A DNA stretch of 64,000 bases from Synechococcales cyanobacterium C42_A2020_086. GTDB lineage: Bacteria > Cyanobacteriota > Cyanobacteriia > Elainellales > Elainellaceae. Positions 19,163-30,761 of this stretch are shown here, piece by piece. The position numbers were made by a program, and so were the translations under genes. The stretch spans positions 124,001 to 188,000 of the forward strand of contig JACYLU010000001.1 of assembly GCA_015272325.1 (NCBI GenBank), written 5' to 3'. The stretch's first letter is position 1. Every line of letters begins with the position of its first letter. Under the pieces are notes generated by a model. It saw only the letters and a program-made list of their open reading frames with translations. It was not told the origin of the DNA and did no database searches.

Positions 19163-20503
19163 CTATAGCAAGAAGAAGCGCCCTACTACATAGATTGCCG
19201 CTGTGATGAGCTGCATTATCATCACTGGCAGACCATAGGTAAGAAACCGCTTGAAGGGAATCCGGCGACCGTGCAGCTCAGCAATTCCGGCAGCGACAAT
19301 GTTGGAGGAAGCGCCAACTAGGGTGCCATTGCCGCCCAGAGTGGCTCCAAACATCATGGCATAGAACAGCGGCAGGGTCGTTTCCGGAAGGTTGCCGTCG
19401 AAGGTGGGGCTGAGAATGGCCGCATCGGCTAGCTCGACGCTCACTAGATACTGCTTCAGCAGTGGCACCATGGCCACCACGAGTGGGATGTTGGGCACCA
19501 CACTGGAAGCAAGACCAATCACAAACAGCAACACAACGGACCCTAGCAGAATATTTTGCCCGAGCAGCACCGCCAAAATGCCGGAGAGTCCGCCGATCAC
19601 CCCAGTTTTCTCCAGTCCACCAATCAGCACGAAGATGCACATGAAAAACAGCAGGGTGCTCCAATCGACATCGCGAAGGATGTGGTTGATGTGGTCGATC
19701 TTGCTGTGATGCGCCAGTAACAGGGCTAGCGCCGCACCCATCAAGGCTGACGCCGCCGGAGAGACGGGCACCGGCAGATAGTCGCCAATTGTGAAGAACA
19801 GCAGCATCAGGGCCACAATCACTGCGCCCAAACCGAGCACTCGCGGATGGTTAATTTGGGGATGGGGCAATTGATCGAGATTGCTAAGCTGCGTTCGCCA
19901 TATTTGAGGAAAGAGAAACGGCAGCATGACTAAAATGGTGGCAATGGCAACCACTCCTCCGAAACTGAGACGCATTAAATAGTCAGTAAAGCTGATGTTA
20001 ATGGCATCTCCCACAATGAAGGTGGCCGGATCTCCTACCAGTGTCAGCAAGCCAGCGCTATTGGCTACAAACACCATCAAAATCAGCAGCGGCACAAAAT
20101 CTACCCCGACTTCCAGCGCCATTGTAGGAATCAAGGGAGCCAGCAGCATCACGGTAGTCGCGTTAGGCAATACAGCGCAAATTGGCGTGGTAATGGCGAC
20201 AATGCCTAGCAGCAAGCGTTTCCCCTGACCCCTAGCTAGAACGACCATTTGAGTCGCTAGATACTCAAAGATGCCGGTTGGCTCAAAGGCTCGCACCAGC
20301 ACCATAACCCCAAAAAAGAGCGCCAGCGTGGGATAACTTCTACCGATGTAGCCGATGGCTTCGGTTAGGGTCATCACACTAGTGAATACCAGCAGCATAG
20401 CGCCTAAAAACGCCGCAATGGTCATGTGAATCCATTCGGTCATCACAAAAACAATCACGCCCATAAAGGTTGCCGCCGCTACAATGGCTTGCCAATCTTC
20501 CAC
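19163..20503 (-). CDS. ArsB/NhaD-superfamily ion transporter
   Basis: A 446-residue, 11-12-helix membrane protein from a GTG start with AAGGAG seven bases upstream. It fits the ArsB/P-protein/CitMHS group: inverted-repeat halves with paired re-entrant motifs (ICAVLPNATTVMLLAPL in the first half; SSVVPNIPLVVAMVPLL in the second) and NGTLVGASSNIVAAGIAE near the end. Members exchange Na+/H+ or export arsenite or carboxylates; the substrate is not determined by these motifs. It is monocistronic, and its 3' end lies just past the HicB remnant. Confidence 0.85.
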   Translation of the reverse strand: MEDWQAIVAAATFMGVIVFVMTEWIHMTIAAFLGAMLLVFTSVMTLTEAIGYIGRSYPTLALFFGVMVLVRAFEPTGIFEYLATQMVVLARGQGKRLLLGIVAITTPICAVLPNATTVMLLAPLIPTMALEVGVDFVPLLILMVFVANSAGLLTLVGDPATFIVGDAINISFTDYLMRLSFGGVVAIATILVMLPFLFPQIWRTQLSNLDQLPHPQINHPRVLGLGAVIVALMLLFFTIGDYLPVPVSPAASALMGAALALLLAHHSKIDHINHILRDVDWSTLLFFMCIFVLIGGLEKTGVIGGLSGILAVLLGQNILLGSVVLLFVIGLASSVVPNIPLVVAMVPLLKQYLVSVELADAAILSPTFDGNLPETTLPLFYAMMFGATLGGNGTLVGASSNIVAAGIAELHGRRIPFKRFLTYGLPVMIMQLITAAIYVVGRFFLL

Positions 20504-21382
20504 CGCGTTCTCCTTAGCTACTAAGCTATAGCGATTAAGCTATAGTCTGCCTCGTTCATCGTGAGGGGGGTTTTGCACGGCACGTAGAGTGCCTCTCATA
20601 CCAAACCTCTGATACCAAAACAGTCAAGGGTGAGGTGCTATCAGCTCCTACTAGATTGTCATCCAGCGGCTATCCGGACACCACTACACTGACAAGCGTT
20701 GCCGCAGTACTCTACGAATGTCGCTTTTGCCTGGCTAAACGAGCCATGGGAACCTGACCAACCACTCGCTTCATGGCTGGCCTGCTAGTTCATCTCAGAA
20801 CAACACAAATAACTGCTGCCGCATAAATCGTCGCCACAGCGGATTGAAATAACCTCGGTTTAGGGTTTAGGACAGTGGATGGTGCTTCTGCGTTAGGAAG
20901 TTGGATTGTCCTAAGCGTAGCCAGCGTACGCTGTAATACTGAAGCGGGGTTTACCTGAATAGAAGAGCAGACGTCCATCCCATCGGCTAGAGGATTGAGC
21001 GGATGAATACACTGCCGGAGCAGCTCGCAGAGACAGTACGGCATAGATAGGAAACGTTGCATAGCCGGGGGGCAAATCAAAAGGTTAAGCTGTCCGACCG
21101 GAAGGGAAGGCGCAGTGCGAGATCAGGGAATGCTAGTCGCGACACTTTTCCTTAAGAGAATTGCACATCAATTCACAAATGTCCATATGACTAGTTCAAG
21201 TGAACTCATTTTTTCCGCGTGCGCCTCTCCCGCTCAAGCGCCCAAGCACCAGCTTGCTGAATATTGCTGAATTGTTGCTGAATCAGTATTGACAAGTCGG
21301 ACTCGTAGATATAACGCCTAATCAGCAGCAGTTTGCTGCTCAATTGGCAGGTTCCCATTGAGGCAAGCCCACAAAGGAGGGT
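20504..21382. other. Gene-free region between transporter and ECF sigma genes
   Basis: About 880 bases with no supported gene; a 96-codon minus-strand frame at 20790-21080 has no family features. It includes the direct repeat near the transporter start (20523-20545) and an imperfect repeat CTCATACCAAA/CTGATACCAAA near 20597-20620. The downstream end of the ECF sigma gene is at its right edge. Confidence 0.45.
20523..20545 (-). repeat. Direct repeat at the transporter promoter
   Basis: AAGCTATAG occurs at 20523-20531 and 20537-20545, a 14-base phasing, within 45 bases upstream of the transporter start. The position suggests a regulator-binding site or promoter element. Confidence 0.4.
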
Positions 21383-21943
21383 TCAGGACCCTAGCAGCAT
21401 CCTCAGTTTCGTTAATCCGAGGCGAATTCGGGTTTTGACTGTTCCCAGCGGCAGGTTGGTTTGAGCGGCAATCTCTCGATGGGAAAGACCTTGGTAGTAG
21501 GCAAGTTCAATCAACTGGCGCTGCTCTTGTGGGAGTCGATTCAGGGCCGTCTGCATTCGCAATCGCCGCTCGGCAATGACCGCCTCTTCAACGGGATCAT
21601 GAGTTTGCATGGGAGACTGCCCGTGGGCGGTGAGAGAGGCAATCGTTTCGCGGGCAGTACGCTGCAGTTTTCGCAATCGGTCGAGGATGCGGCTGCGGGT
21701 CAGCATAAACAGCCACGTGTCTACTCGGGCTTTTTGAGCGTCATAGTGAACGGCAATTTGCCAAACCTGGGTAAACACATCCAGTACAACCTCTTCGGCT
21801 TCTTCGGCTGAGTTCAAACTCTTGTGGGCTACAGCATAGATCACCCGAGCGTAGCGATCATACAGCTTGGACAAAGCAACCTGATCGCGCTGTCCAATCC
21901 GTTGGAGCAGAACAACATCGTCATCTTGAGAGGAAGGGGTCAT
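21383..21943 (-). CDS. ECF-type (group 3) sigma factor
   Basis: A 186-residue protein with region 2 (YDRYARVIYAVAHKSL, AEEVVLDVFTQVWQ, WLFMLTRSRILDRLRKL; about residues 25-95) and region 4 (LPQEQRQLIELAYYQGLSHREIAAQTNLPLGTVKTRIRLGLTKLR; about 138-182), the two-domain layout of ECF sigma factors. No anti-sigma gene follows; downstream DNA is gene-free. Upstream, in the same orientation, lies the Tat-exported ferritin-like gene, 240 bases away, a possible functional partner. The stress it answers is unknown. Confidence 0.93.
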   Translation of the reverse strand: MTPSSQDDDVVLLQRIGQRDQVALSKLYDRYARVIYAVAHKSLNSAEEAEEVVLDVFTQVWQIAVHYDAQKARVDTWLFMLTRSRILDRLRKLQRTARETIASLTAHGQSPMQTHDPVEEAVIAERRLRMQTALNRLPQEQRQLIELAYYQGLSHREIAAQTNLPLGTVKTRIRLGLTKLRMLLGS

Positions 21944-22183
21944 CGGGAGGAAGATGCCGAAACTCCCTCATTATCCCGCATCGGTTGAAGCGATCGGTGC
22001 GGCAAAGGGAAATTCGCTCTTCGTCAGCAACCTCCCTGAGATAGAGTTTGCGATTCTCTTCCTCTCCTTTTACCCATGCTCTTACCAGTGCTGTCGGAAT
22101 AGGGGCAACTGAGGCGACTGAATGAAGACAATAAGCTGCCCTATCCATCCAGCCGCTCATTCAACTGCTATTGATCCCCTATC

Positions 22184-22843
22184 CTAAACCTTCAGCACCC
22201 ATTCGCTGCGGGTATCGGCACTCACAAAAGATGCTGGCACATAGTCGATTTCTACGCCCAGCGAGACAAAGGCCGCTCGAATTGCGGTGGCATGAGCCGA
22301 TTCATTCGAACCAATGCTGGCTCCCGCCGAAATCAGCGCCGGATTCTTCAGTTGGGAGACCTCACTCGTGTAGGCAATGGCTGCATCTGTTTCTAGGGCC
22401 AGCGCCAGCTTGGCGATATTGACATCCGAGTCGAGATTGCCTTCGCCACGCTGCAAATAGGATGAGACATCGTAGCTGCTCTCGGCCATGACGGGCGTTG
22501 CTCCCAAACTGCGTACAGCTGCGGCCAGCGCATCCCGATGGGCCATGTGATCGGCCATATTGCGGCGGGCCAGGGCTAGCACAGCTCGTCCTACTTCCGT
22601 ATCGCTGAGCTTTGTAGCCGCAAACTGATAAGCCCAAATCGCCTGATGTTCATAGAAAAGGGCGTTATTGAGAATTGCCGCATCTGCAGCCTGATCGGCA
22701 GCCGGGCTAGCCTGACTGGCACGGGGCGTCAGGGCCGATAGTCCGATGGCACTCGATAGCCCAGCAACCGTGCCGCCTATCAGAATACCGCGTCGCGAAA
22801 ATGTCTGAGAACGGTGAGGGTAAATGATGCCAGCGTTTTTCAT
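22184..22843 (-). CDS. Tat-exported ferritin-like (DUF4439-type) protein
   Basis: A 219-residue protein from the ATG at 22843, chosen because AGGAGA precedes it and a Tat signal (SRRGILIGGTVAGLSSAIG, about residues 16-34) then sits at the N-terminus; the frame stays open 66 codons upstream. The mature part is a four-helix ferritin-like domain with NNALFYEHQAIWAYQF, RNMADHMAHRDAL, LALALETDAAIAYTSEV and ESAHATAIRAAFVSLG, whose Glu/His residues could bind metal. It is likely periplasmic; its function is unknown. Confidence 0.85.
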   Translation of the reverse strand: MKNAGIIYPHRSQTFSRRGILIGGTVAGLSSAIGLSALTPRASQASPAADQAADAAILNNALFYEHQAIWAYQFAATKLSDTEVGRAVLALARRNMADHMAHRDALAAAVRSLGATPVMAESSYDVSSYLQRGEGNLDSDVNIAKLALALETDAAIAYTSEVSQLKNPALISAGASIGSNESAHATAIRAAFVSLGVEIDYVPASFVSADTRSEWVLKV

Positions 22844-23071
22844 GCCTAGTGTCTCCTGAGGTTGACTCAATAGTGGAACAAATCGAACAAGTCGAGGAAG
22901 CTGTAAATTAAGCAGGGGTGGGTATGAACCATTTGCTCGCTCATTGCTAGTACGGCAGATCAGCCTCACTGGATTGGAGCAATAGATCGCGCTCCCAAAG
23001 CCAGAGAAGAGCTGGAGAAGAACTTGAGATTGAAGCAGCAACGGGATGAAAACATCCCCTAAGCAGTTAAA

Positions 23072-24724
23072 GTGGTGAAGGTTTTCCCGTTTAGCCTTAC
23101 CCTTTCTGTGTCTAATTCTTCGAAGCCTTCGCGGTCTCTGACGGGCATTGCTGGCATTGTGGCGGCGGCTACACTGCTGAGTAAAATTTTTGGCTTGCTA
23201 CGCCAGCAGGCGATTGCAGCAGCCTTTGGAGTAGGAATCGCCGCCGATGCCTACAATTACGCCTATGTGATTCCGGGCTTTTTGCTGGTGTTGCTAGGCG
23301 GCATCAATGGTCCGTTTCATAGTGCCATTGTGAGTGTGCTGTCGAAGCGCAAGCACGAAGAAATCGCGCCGCTGGTGGAAACCATCACGACGCTGGTGAT
23401 TGGCGTGCTGCTGATGGTCACGGTAGTGCTGATTCTGTTTGCAGAGCCGCTGATTGACATCGTGGCACCAGGGTTAGGGCGAACCGAAGTCGGGCAAGCC
23501 ACCCGAGCCATCGCAATTCGGCAGTTTCGGATCATGGCCCCGATGGCGCTGCTGTCGGGCTTGATTGGCATTGGCTTTGGTACGCTCAACGCAGCTGATC
23601 AATATTGGCTACCGTCGGTGAGTCCGCTGTTTTCTAGCCTCACGGTGTTGATTGGCTTGGGCATTCTAGTGACGCAGCTCGGCGGCGCAATTACGGCACC
23701 GGAGTATGCGTTGCTCGGCGGCTTAGTCTTGGCGTGGAGTACCCTGGCCGGTGCAGTGCTGCAATGGCTGGTGCAGATTCCGGCACAGTGGCGTTCGGGG
23801 CTAGGGCGGCTGCGGCTGCGGTTTAATGTTCGGCAGCCAGGCGTGCAGGAGGTGGTGCGGATCATGGGTCCGGCGACCCTCTCCTCGGGAATGCTGCAAA
23901 TCAACGTTTATACGGATTTGTTTTTCGCGTCGTTTATTCCTCAGGCGGCGGCAGCCCTTGGCTATGCGAATTTGCTGGTGCAAACGCCGCTAGGCATTAT
24001 CTCGAACGTGATTCTGGTGCCACTGCTACCGCTGCTGTCGCGACTGACGGCACCTGACGATCGCCCCGAACTGAAACTGCGGATTCGCCAGGGATTGCTG
24101 CTGACAGCACTGACGATGCTGCCCCTGAGCGCTCTGTTTATCGTGCTGGCGTTCCCGATTGTGCGAGTGGTTTACGAACGCTTCGCCTTTGACCAGGATG
24201 CTTCTCAGATTGTCACCTCGGTGCTGACGGCCTACGCCCTCGGCATGTTCTTCTATCTCGGTCGAGACGTATTAGTGCGGGTGTTTTACGCCCTGGGGGA
24301 TGCCGATACGCCCTTCCGCATTAGCGTCGTCAATATTTTTCTGAATGCTTTGTTAGATTACCTGCTGATTCAGGTGTTTGGAGCAGCTGGCCTAGTGTTG
24401 GCAACGGTCGGCGTCAATGTGATTTCCATGGGCTGGCTGCTGATAGTGCTCAACCGAAAAATTGCCGATATTCCCTGGCGCGAGTGGAGTGTGCCAATCG
24501 GGCAAATTGCCATGATTAGCGCTATTGCGGGCAGCTTGACCTGGATGACCCGCTGGGGGCTAGAACGTGCCCTGGGTACCGAAGGACTGCTGGTGCAGCT
24601 CGTGCAGCTTACTGGGGCAGGGTTGATCGGACTAGCGGTCTTTGCAGGGCTGGTGCAGCGGCTCGGTTTGCCGGAGGTGAATCAGCTAAGCGACCGTCTG
24701 CGGCAGCGCTTCTTGAGGCGCTAA
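23072..24724 (+). CDS. murJ: Lipid II flippase
   Basis: A 550-residue MOP-superfamily membrane protein, about 14 helices, that moves lipid II across the inner membrane for peptidoglycan synthesis. Visible signatures are AAATLLSKIFGLLRQQAIAAAFG (residues 31-53), ADAYNYAYVIPGFL, and the second-half LGRDVLVRVFYALGDADTPFR. The start is a GTG at 23072. It is divergent from the ferritin-like gene, and no downstream gene appears co-transcribed. Confidence 0.96.
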   Translation: MVKVFPFSLTLSVSNSSKPSRSLTGIAGIVAAATLLSKIFGLLRQQAIAAAFGVGIAADAYNYAYVIPGFLLVLLGGINGPFHSAIVSVLSKRKHEEIAPLVETITTLVIGVLLMVTVVLILFAEPLIDIVAPGLGRTEVGQATRAIAIRQFRIMAPMALLSGLIGIGFGTLNAADQYWLPSVSPLFSSLTVLIGLGILVTQLGGAITAPEYALLGGLVLAWSTLAGAVLQWLVQIPAQWRSGLGRLRLRFNVRQPGVQEVVRIMGPATLSSGMLQINVYTDLFFASFIPQAAAALGYANLLVQTPLGIISNVILVPLLPLLSRLTAPDDRPELKLRIRQGLLLTALTMLPLSALFIVLAFPIVRVVYERFAFDQDASQIVTSVLTAYALGMFFYLGRDVLVRVFYALGDADTPFRISVVNIFLNALLDYLLIQVFGAAGLVLATVGVNVISMGWLLIVLNRKIADIPWREWSVPIGQIAMISAIAGSLTWMTRWGLERALGTEGLLVQLVQLTGAGLIGLAVFAGLVQRLGLPEVNQLSDRLRQRFLRR

Positions 24725-24985
24725 ACCAAAAACTTGACTATTTTTAACAAAGTCGTGAGGCGGTGAATCAGACCTCCCTCGCATCCCTCAAGCTCCCGAT
24801 GTTTGGCGAATGTTGAGGGGTAGGCAGCGCTCAGATTAGGCGACTAGTTCCCCCATGCACGGGCGGGACGGTCAGAGGGCAGTTTGCCGCAGCTGCTCGT
24901 AGATTCAGATCACGGGTGTATACCAGGGAACGATTGACAGAGCTGGTTTGGGGAAACAGGGTAGCTCAGGCGGTTTTTGGGTTTT

Positions 24986-25010
24986 GTTCTTTTTTAATCC
25001 AAAAAAGAAC
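24986..25010. promoter_or_regulatory. Perfect 10-base inverted repeat, AT-rich
   Basis: GTTCTTTTTT (24986-24995) and AAAAAAGAAC (25001-25010) flank AATCC. It could terminate murJ transcripts or bind a regulator; it lies about 350 bases before chlL. Confidence 0.5.
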
Positions 25011-25163
25011 TTAATTTCTAGATAAGCGGTTTTTTCGGTATTCAGAAAAGGTTAGGGGTTTTCTACGCTCATTCTGATTGTTTCTTATTTTAATTTATCG
25101 GTATAGCACCCCTATCGATTTCTAACTTGTCTTTCCATCGCCCGCAAATTCGTCAATAATTCA

Positions 25164-25223
25164 CTCATTGACCCAATGAGGCTTGAGGTTAAGGCTGTGG
25201 GTCGTTCCCAGTTGGTGCGACCC
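25164..25223. promoter_or_regulatory. Two palindromes in the chlL upstream region
   Basis: CTCATTG-ACC-CAATGAG (25164-25180) is a perfect 7-base palindrome with a 3-base centre. GGGTCG (25199-25204) and CGACCC (25218-25223) form a second stem with a 13-base loop. They lie 140-200 bases before chlL. Confidence 0.4.
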
Positions 25224-25362
25224 CATTCTCCCCATTGAGTCAACGCAACACAGGAAGCCAAATTTGAGACGCAATTATTCAGCAAGCATCGGGTAATGCC
25301 CCTAGGCAATGCTCAGGAAATTTCTAGGCAATCACTAGGACAAACGATTAGGAGAGACTGAC

Positions 25363-26226
25363 GTGAAATTAGCGGTTTATGGTAAGGGAGGAATCGGCAA
25401 GTCCACTACGAGCTGCAACATCTCGGTGGCGCTAGCGCGGCGGGGCAAGAAAGTGCTGCAAATTGGCTGCGATCCCAAGCACGACAGCACCTTTACCCTG
25501 ACCGGCTTTTTGATTCCCACAATCATCGACACCCTTCAGGAAAAGAACTATCACTACGAAGATGTCTGGCCCGAAGATGTGATTTACAAAGGCTATGGCG
25601 GCGTGGACTGTGTAGAGGCAGGCGGTCCACCAGCGGGGGCAGGCTGCGGCGGCTACGTGGTAGGCGAAACTGTGAAGCTGCTGAAGGAACTCAACGCCTT
25701 TGACGAGTACGATGTGATTTTATTTGATGTCTTGGGCGATGTGGTCTGCGGCGGGTTTGCAGCCCCGCTGAACTACGCCGACTACTGTCTGATCGTCACC
25801 GACAACGGCTTTGATGCGCTGTTTGCCGCCAATCGAATTGCCGCCTCGGTGCGAGAAAAAGCCCGTACGCATCCGCTGCGCTTGGCGGGGCTGATTGGCA
25901 ACCGCACTTCCAAACGCGACCTGATCAACAAATATGTCGAATCGGTGCCAATGCCGGTTCTGGAGGTATTGCCGCTGATCGAAGATATTCGCGTGTCGCG
26001 GGTGAAGGGCAAAACGCTGTTTGAAATGGCCGAGCATGACCCCTCGCTCAATTATGTCTGCGACTACTACCTCAACATTGCCGACCAAATTCTGGCACGT
26101 CCTGAAGGAGTGGTACCCCAAGATGCGCCGGATCGCGAGCTGTTCAGCCTGCTGTCGGATTTCTACCTCAATCCCACAACGCCCCAACCCAAGGCAGAAG
26201 AAGAACTCGATCTGATGATGGTTTAG
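25363..26226 (+). CDS. chlL: Light-independent protochlorophyllide reductase, Fe protein
   Basis: A 287-residue NifH-like ATPase that donates electrons to ChlN-ChlB for dark chlorophyll synthesis. The P-loop GKGGIGKST is at residues 7-15; the [4Fe-4S] ligands shared by the homodimer are C95 (in AGAGCGG) and C129 (in DVVCGG). Length is standard. It leads the order chlL, DUF5331, chlN; chlB is not in the window. A GGAGAGA-type ribosome site precedes the ATG. Confidence 0.98.
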   Translation: MKLAVYGKGGIGKSTTSCNISVALARRGKKVLQIGCDPKHDSTFTLTGFLIPTIIDTLQEKNYHYEDVWPEDVIYKGYGGVDCVEAGGPPAGAGCGGYVVGETVKLLKELNAFDEYDVILFDVLGDVVCGGFAAPLNYADYCLIVTDNGFDALFAANRIAASVREKARTHPLRLAGLIGNRTSKRDLINKYVESVPMPVLEVLPLIEDIRVSRVKGKTLFEMAEHDPSLNYVCDYYLNIADQILARPEGVVPQDAPDRELFSLLSDFYLNPTTPQPKAEEELDLMMV

Positions 26227-26353
26227 CAAAAGGGACAATCGATGGTAGTTAGTTAAGGTCTCAGTTGTGCATGGGCAATGAATCGTTCCATGCCAGTCGA
26301 GATCGGTCAAGATCTCCTAGTGTTAGACCTTACTGGCTTCCATCCAAAACCCT

Positions 26354-28410
<2,057 letters not shown>

Positions 28411-28503
28411 TGCAGTATGAGTGGGATCTATGCAGTTGCCTAGCAAGCAATAGTTACTGAATCACTTGTTCAACAATCAATGGAATGAAACAATAGAACG
28501 AAA

Positions 28504-28529
28504 AAAGGGACGGTGCAAACCATCCCTTT
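28504..28529 (+). terminator. Hairpin terminator downstream of chlN
   Basis: AAAGGGACGGT (28504-28514) pairs with ACCATCCCTTT (28519-28529) with one mismatch across a GCAA tetraloop; the right arm ends in TTTATT and the left is preceded by an A-run, so it could serve both strands. Confidence 0.8.
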
Positions 28530-28607
28530 ATTACCCTATAAATGAATTTCTTGAATTTCTAGCTCAATCTCTAGAGAATCTCTAGAATTAAATGCAGTGC
28601 GGCGCCC

Positions 28608-29045
28608 TCAGCGTGGAGATACGGTCTGCGAGCGCTCCCAAGGAGTGACCACCATGAGCCGCTGTGGATCGGTTTGTGTGCGGATCGAGCGATTGGGTTC
28701 CACTCGGGCGTAGGTCGGCACTGCATCATCATCGAGTTGCGTCATTCCGGTTTCTGTCGATGTGTCTATCGATATGTCCATCGGTACCAAAGTCATGGGT
28801 TCATAGTACTCGAACTCAGATGCGTTGCGTTCGCCACCGGCTCCATTGGGCAAAAATAGCATTTGAAAATCGAGGCTGGTTCTGCGCGATTCTACTCCAT
28901 CCAGCGACAGGGCAGAGGTAGAATCAGCCGGATCTAGGGGAATGAGACCTAGAGGCAGGTCTACGGTTTGGGCTGTGGCCGTAGCCGCGATGCCTGTAGT
29001 TGCCGTCACCAACGCAGTCAACACCGGTAATATCCGTTTCATCAT
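28608..29045 (-). CDS. Secreted hypothetical protein
   Basis: About 145 residues from the ATG at 29045 (MMKRILPVLTALV), preceded by AGGGAG. A Sec signal peptide (about residues 1-25, ending in ATATAQ) leads to an acidic mature region with no recognised domain (LGLIPLDPADS, EYYEPMTLVPMDI, RLMVVTPWERS). It converges with chlN across the terminator. Function unknown. Confidence 0.65.
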   Translation of the reverse strand: MMKRILPVLTALVTATTGIAATATAQTVDLPLGLIPLDPADSTSALSLDGVESRRTSLDFQMLFLPNGAGGERNASEFEYYEPMTLVPMDISIDTSTETGMTQLDDDAVPTYARVEPNRSIRTQTDPQRLMVVTPWERSQTVSPR

Positions 29046-29472
29046 AGGTAGACTCCCTGGCATTGGATAGCAAGTTCGTTTTAGTTCACTTTATTTAATC
29101 AGTCCATTGGTTCGGTTAGTTATTGAAGTTGAACGCCTGTTGTTATAGAGCGGGGCGATGCATCCAGAACAGCAGAACGTGGTTACTAGGGTAAAGCGAA
29201 ACAGCGAGAATGCAAGATCGCTTAAGAGAACTTCTAGGAACGTCTAAGTAAGGATCTCACTAAAAAGGATCTCAAAGTTATCAGCCTATTCCAGCTTAGT
29301 GCCGCCAAGGCAAGACAGGAGTCCAACATGAGCAGAATCATTCCCCCAAGTTTGAGTAGGCTGGATACCATCAAAAAGGTAGCCGCCTTGATAGACGGCA
29401 CTCCTGTAGGTAAGGTCTCCCCTCGATCTCTTCAGATTCACACGGTTTACACGATTCACACAACTTCCAGGT
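29046..29472. other. Divergent intergenic region
   Basis: This lies between the secreted hypothetical (minus) and the PotD-like gene (plus). Small frames on both strands are shadows of the PotD start region. No clear operator seen. Confidence 0.4.
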
Positions 29473-30627
29473 ATGAACTCAAGAAAGTCGCAATCGCAGG
29501 TAGGAAAAAGGCTAAAACGGTATCCCAATCGCCGGCGCTTTTTGCAATTTTCAGCAGCCGCTATCTCCACGGTGGCGTTGTCGAACTGCGCTCGTAATCT
29601 CTCGGGTGGGCAAACGGCAACTGAGTCTGACAATACCGCCACCTATACCGCCGTAGACAACCAAACGCTTTATCTCTACACCTGGGCGGACTACTCTAAC
29701 GACGCCCTGTTTCAACGTTTCACTGCCCAAACGGGCATTAAGGTCGTTGCTGACGTGTTTGACTCCAACGAAACCATGCTGGCGAAACTGCAGGCGGGCG
29801 GCGGCAATCAATACAGCGTCATTTATCCATCGGATTACATGGTGCGGCAGATGATCGACTCGAATCTGCTGACGCGGCTCGACAGCACCAAAATCAAGGG
29901 CACAGAGAACCTGATGCCCCGCTGGGAAAGCCCGGTGTATGATCCCGACGCTGCCTACAGCGTGCCGTTTAACTGGGGCACCACGGGTTTAATTTACAAC
30001 ACCGATGTGATTACCAGCCAGCCCGACGACTGGGATTTTCTTTGGGAGAACGCCGAGCCGCTTTCGGGCAAAATTACCTTGCTAGACGACGTGCGGGAAA
30101 CCATGGGCATGGTGCTGAAGTCCCTGGGTTATTCCTACAACGCTACGGATCCCGCCCAGATTGAGGCCGCCTACCAGCGCCTACGCGAGCTGCGTCCCGC
30201 CATTGCTGCTTTCAAAACCTACGGCTGGGAAGACCAGTTGATTGCCGGCGATCTGGCGATTTGCATGACCTACTCGACGCTGGGCCTGGCACTCCCCGAA
30301 ACCAATTCCCAGCTTCGCTACTTCATTCCCAAAAGCGGCACCTCGATCTGGACTGACACCATGGCGATTCCGGTCGGAGCTCCCAATCCCGAAGCCGCCT
30401 ATGCCTGGATCAATTTCAATTTGGAACCCGAAACGGCCGCCTTTGCCGCGACCGAGATCAAGCTGGGCACCCCCAACAAAGCGGCATTTGAGCTGCTGCC
30501 GGCCGAGGTCAAGAGCAACCCCAAACAGTATCCGCCCGAGGATCTGGTGAAGAACTTTGAGGGCATTGCTCCCGTGGGTGATGCCCTGGCCCTCTACGAC
30601 CGCTACTGGACGCAGGTGCGCGCTTAG
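29473..30627 (+). CDS. PotD-like polyamine-binding lipoprotein
   Basis: A 384-residue periplasmic substrate-binding protein of the spermidine/putrescine family: LYLYTWADYSNDALFQRFTAQTGIKVV, the YSVIYPSDYMV block, and YSVPFNWGTTGLIYNTD are typical PotD segments. The N-terminus combines a Tat-type motif (RRRFLQF, residues 20-26) with a lipobox ending LSNC (C39), so a Tat-exported lipoprotein is likely. No potA, potB or potC gene lies beside it; partners must be elsewhere. Confidence 0.88.
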   Translation: MNSRKSQSQVGKRLKRYPNRRRFLQFSAAAISTVALSNCARNLSGGQTATESDNTATYTAVDNQTLYLYTWADYSNDALFQRFTAQTGIKVVADVFDSNETMLAKLQAGGGNQYSVIYPSDYMVRQMIDSNLLTRLDSTKIKGTENLMPRWESPVYDPDAAYSVPFNWGTTGLIYNTDVITSQPDDWDFLWENAEPLSGKITLLDDVRETMGMVLKSLGYSYNATDPAQIEAAYQRLRELRPAIAAFKTYGWEDQLIAGDLAICMTYSTLGLALPETNSQLRYFIPKSGTSIWTDTMAIPVGAPNPEAAYAWINFNLEPETAAFAATEIKLGTPNKAAFELLPAEVKSNPKQYPPEDLVKNFEGIAPVGDALALYDRYWTQVRA

Positions 30628-30761
30628 GCTAAGGAAACAGGCAACTCAGACTGGCCTGTTTTGCTGCGCTTGATTCTACCGCTGCGAGGTCCAATCAATG
30701 ACGCAAAGCCTACGCTAGAGTTGGAACAATATTGGTGCTGAACCACAGGAGGAATCAAAGC

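Larger units (their letters stand above)
24725..25362. other. murJ-chlL intergenic region
   Basis: No gene is supported. It contains three perfect palindromic elements, listed separately, and is likely the long regulated leader and promoter region of the chlL-chlN unit. Confidence 0.55.

Noticed and set aside
20790-21080. 96-codon minus-strand frame between transporter and sigma genes
   Set aside because: No recognisable motif; not supported by codon use or a ribosome site.
24825-24905. Possible tRNA upstream of chlL
   Set aside because: No acceptor stem or TPsiC-type loop could be assembled.
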